Of a DNA stretch of 64,000 nt, positions 54,277 through 64,000 are shown in pieces. Location of the stretch: contig CM030943.1 in NCBI GenBank assembly GCA_018136815.1, positions 2,438,555 through 2,502,554 of the forward strand, written 5' to 3'. How positions within the stretch are numbered: the stretch's first letter is position 1; the number at the start of each line of letters is the position of its first letter. The position numbers and the translations under genes were made by a program. Origin of the DNA: Isochrysis galbana. Taxonomy: Eukaryota > Haptophyta > Isochrysidales > Isochrysidaceae. The notes under the pieces are model-generated. The model was not told the DNA's origin. It saw only the letters and a program-made list of their open reading frames with translations, and ran no database searches.

Positions 54277-54521
54277 CATAACTCCATAGATAGATGGAGG
54301 GCCCCTCGCACTAGGTGGTAGGTGGCATAACTCCATAGATAGATGGAGGGCCCCTCGCACTAGGTGGTAGGTGGCATAACTCCATAGATAGATGGAGGGC
54401 CCCTCGCACTAGGTGGTAGGTGGCATAACTCCATAGATAGATGGAGGGCCCCTCGCACTAGGTGGTAGGTGGCATAACTCCATAGATAGATGGAGGGCCC
54501 CTCGCACTAGGTGGTAGGTGG
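54277..54521. repeat. 49-bp satellite, five copies
   Basis: CATAACTCCATAGATAGATG and the next 29 bases (GAGGGCCCCTCGCACTAGG and so on) are repeated five times with essentially no variation. Each unit contains the palindromes CCATAGATAGATGG-like and GAGGGCCCCTC. There are no spacers, so it is not a CRISPR array. Confidence 0.97.
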
Positions 54522-54529
54522 TAAACTTT

Positions 54530-54614
54530 AGACGCCGACGCCGACGCCATCGAGGGAAAAGAGACGTACGTTGTCTTGTAATATATATAGTCCATAGTCC
54601 ATCCGTAACCTCTA
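54530..54614 (-). repeat. Duplicate of the DUF4326-like gene's start region
   Basis: GACGCCGACGCCGACGCCAT, GGGAAAAGAG, GTTGTCTTGTAA and CCGTAACCTCT align with 54164-54233. There is one extra GACGCC unit and a TATATATA insertion. No long frame follows. Confidence 0.75.
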
Positions 54615-54744
54615 ACACAACTGAGCACCTAAGTAGGAAGTAGAAGTCGGTAGCAGGTAGAAGAGAGTCGGCAGCGGCGGGGGAGGCAATTCTTTTGTAG
54701 AGAGGAGTCGCCGGCCCAGCCGCTTCCCCTCCCCCTCCCCCCCC

Positions 54745-54962
54745 CCTCTCTCTTTCTCTCTCTTCTCTCCTCTTCTATCCTCTCCCCCCCCCTCTTCCCC
54801 TCTCTCCCTCGACCTCCCCTCTCTTTCTCTCTCTTCTCTCCTCTTCTCTCCTCTCCCCCCCCCCTCTTCCCCTCTCTCCCTCGACCTCCCCTCTCTTTCT
54901 CTCTCTTCTCTCCTCTTCTCTCCTCTCCCCCCCCCCTCTTCCCCTCTCTCCCTCGACCTCCC
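54745..54962. repeat. Three tandem copies of a 70-bp polypyrimidine unit
   Basis: Each unit runs CTCTCTTTCTCTCTCTTC, a C run of about 10, then TCTTCCCCTCTCTCCCTCGA. Confidence 0.9.
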
Positions 54963-55432
54963 CTCTCTTCTCTCTCTTCTCTCTCTTCTCTCTCTTCTCT
55001 CTCTTCTCTCTCTTCTCTCTCTTCTCTCTCTTCTCTCTCTTCTCTCTCTTCTCTCTCTTCTCTCTCTTCTCTCTCTTCTCTCTCTTCTCTCTCTTCTCTC
55101 TCTTCTCTCTCTTCTCTCTCTTCTCTCTCTTCTCTCTCTTCTCTCTCTTCTCTCTCTTCTCTCTCTTCTCTCTCTTCTCTCTCTTCTCTCTCTTCTCTCT
55201 CTTCTCTCTCTTCTCTCTCTTCTCTCTCTTCTCTCTCTTCTCTCTCTTCTCTCTCTTCTCTCTCTTCTCTCTCTTCTCTCTCTTCTCTCTCTTCTCTCTC
55301 TTCTCTCTCTTCTCTCTCTTCTCTCTCTTCTCTCTCTTCTCTCTCTTCTCTCTCTTCTCTCTCTTCTCTCTCTTCTCTCTCTTCTCTCTCTTCTCTCTCT
55401 TCTCTCTCTTCTCTCTCTTCTCTCTCTTCTCT

Positions 55433-55440
<8 letters not shown>
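54963..55440. repeat. 9-bp tandem array (TCTCTCTTC)n, about 53 copies
   Basis: Nearly perfect array, followed by (CT)n to about 55560. Because 9 is a multiple of 3, all three minus frames stay open as REE/REK repeats; these are not proteins. The array ends about 50-170 bp before a candidate start codon at 55610. Confidence 0.97.
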
Positions 55441-55470
<30 letters not shown>

Positions 55471-55609
55471 CCTCTCCCTCTCCCTCTCCCTCTCCCTCTC
55501 TTCTCTCTCTCTCCCCCTCTCTTCTCTCTCTCTCTCCCTCTCTTCTCTCTCTCGCCCCCTCGCAGGCCCGCCCGCCCCCCGTGTGGTGGTGGGCGGAGCG
55601 CAGCTGGCG

Positions 55610-63416
<7,807 letters not shown>

Positions 63417-64000
63417 CGACACCTACCTCTTGCCTCTGGGTACCCTTAACGAAGGGCGGGGCACATCTGGTGTTGAATGGGTGGTGGGCCTTTTATCAGA
63501 GTGCCATCAGGAGTTTAGCGGAGACGATAGACGGTTTTAGGAGGATTTCGGGGCCTTGCCATCCGCCCTCGTAGTAAGGGCCCTTGGCAAGAGTACCAGC
63601 AGTGAAATGAATATCGAAACGTGCGCAAAACTTTAGACACCTGCACGTGGCTTGGGCTTGGCGCTGATTCCGAACCGCGCGAGTCGCCATCCGCACTCGC
63701 GTGCGGTGACGCACACATGCTGTTCGATCTAGTCCGCTGGTAGTCGAGGAGGAAGGGCTCGCCGAGGCACCAGCATGAGCGCATGAGGGCGCTCTAGGCG
63801 TCGGGTATGAGTACGAGGGGCCAGATGTCGACGAGGTGGACACGTCGGAGTGGCGCTGATGCGGGTTATTGCGACTCACGGCCCTCGCCCATTAGGGGGC
63901 TGGGTCAGAATGATTGGTCCTCAGCTCATGCCCAAGGGGCCAGAGCCCGAGGGCGCCGAGGTTGTTTGCGACAGGCGCGCCTCCAAACCCGAAGGCGGGA
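63417..64000. other. 3' flank of the PI4K gene
   Basis: No feature supported. A Ser-rich minus-strand frame (63496-63879; SDVSTSSTSGPSYSYPTPRA) could be the start of another gene but has no recognisable domain. Confidence 0.4.

Noticed and set aside
54277-54521. Regular 49-bp repeats resembling a CRISPR array
   Set aside because: Units are contiguous with no variable spacers, and the genome is eukaryotic.

Overview
This is a nuclear DNA window from a GC-rich, intron-rich unicellular eukaryote, most likely a microalga. Supporting observations are spliced genes, long CT/GA microsatellites and homopolymer runs, LTR-retrotransposon and hAT debris, a hybrid two-component histidine kinase, an LRR protein of a type I associate with haptophyte, pelagophyte and dinoflagellate genomes, and several GC-AG introns. 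A haptophyte is my best guess; no marker gene here proves it. No bacterial operon, CRISPR array, rRNA or convincing tRNA was found.

Layout from left to right. 1-514 (-): 5' part of a membrane protein paralogous to the histidine kinase further right. 515-4443: repeats and leader-like sequence. 4444-7345 (+): threonyl-tRNA synthetase, ten exons reconstructed in frame, entering a 100-N gap. 7446-8168 (+): the last three exons of a different gene, an STI1/HOP-like co-chaperone. 9767-12575 (-): hybrid histidine kinase. 12576-16522: repeats with a Gypsy relic. 16523-18787 (-): a dihydrodipicolinate synthase/N-acetylneuraminate lyase family enzyme with a probable mitochondrial presequence. 19200-21841: a Copia element with paired LTRs and a large internal deletion. 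21842-22480: an 8-bp tandem array leading into a single-exon LRR protein (22875-24557, +). 27208-32105 (+): a SNAPC4-like Myb protein. 32403-34722: two inverted-repeat elements. 35255-38797 (+): an EF-hand protein. 38798-50000: mostly repeat-derived sequence holding a few unrecognised genes and a hAT transposase relic. 50463-52884 (+): a hypothetical gene converging on and overlapping a DUF4326-like gene (52805-54177, -). 55610-63416 (+): a phosphatidylinositol 4-kinase of the PI4K-beta/Pik1 type.

The conserved genes are ordinary housekeeping or signalling genes (translation, chaperone, snRNA transcription, lipid kinase, two-component signalling) and do not form a pathway. Exon structures were worked out by hand from splice signals, reading-frame continuity and family motifs; where full coordinates are given, exon lengths sum to whole codons. 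The most notable observations are recurrent GC-AG introns, a Myb-gene intron that looks like a decayed copy of its own coding repeat, a gap that fuses two unrelated genes, a duplicated promoter/start region around a 49-bp satellite beside the DUF4326-like gene, and a LRR protein with a HET-like acidic/Gln motif.
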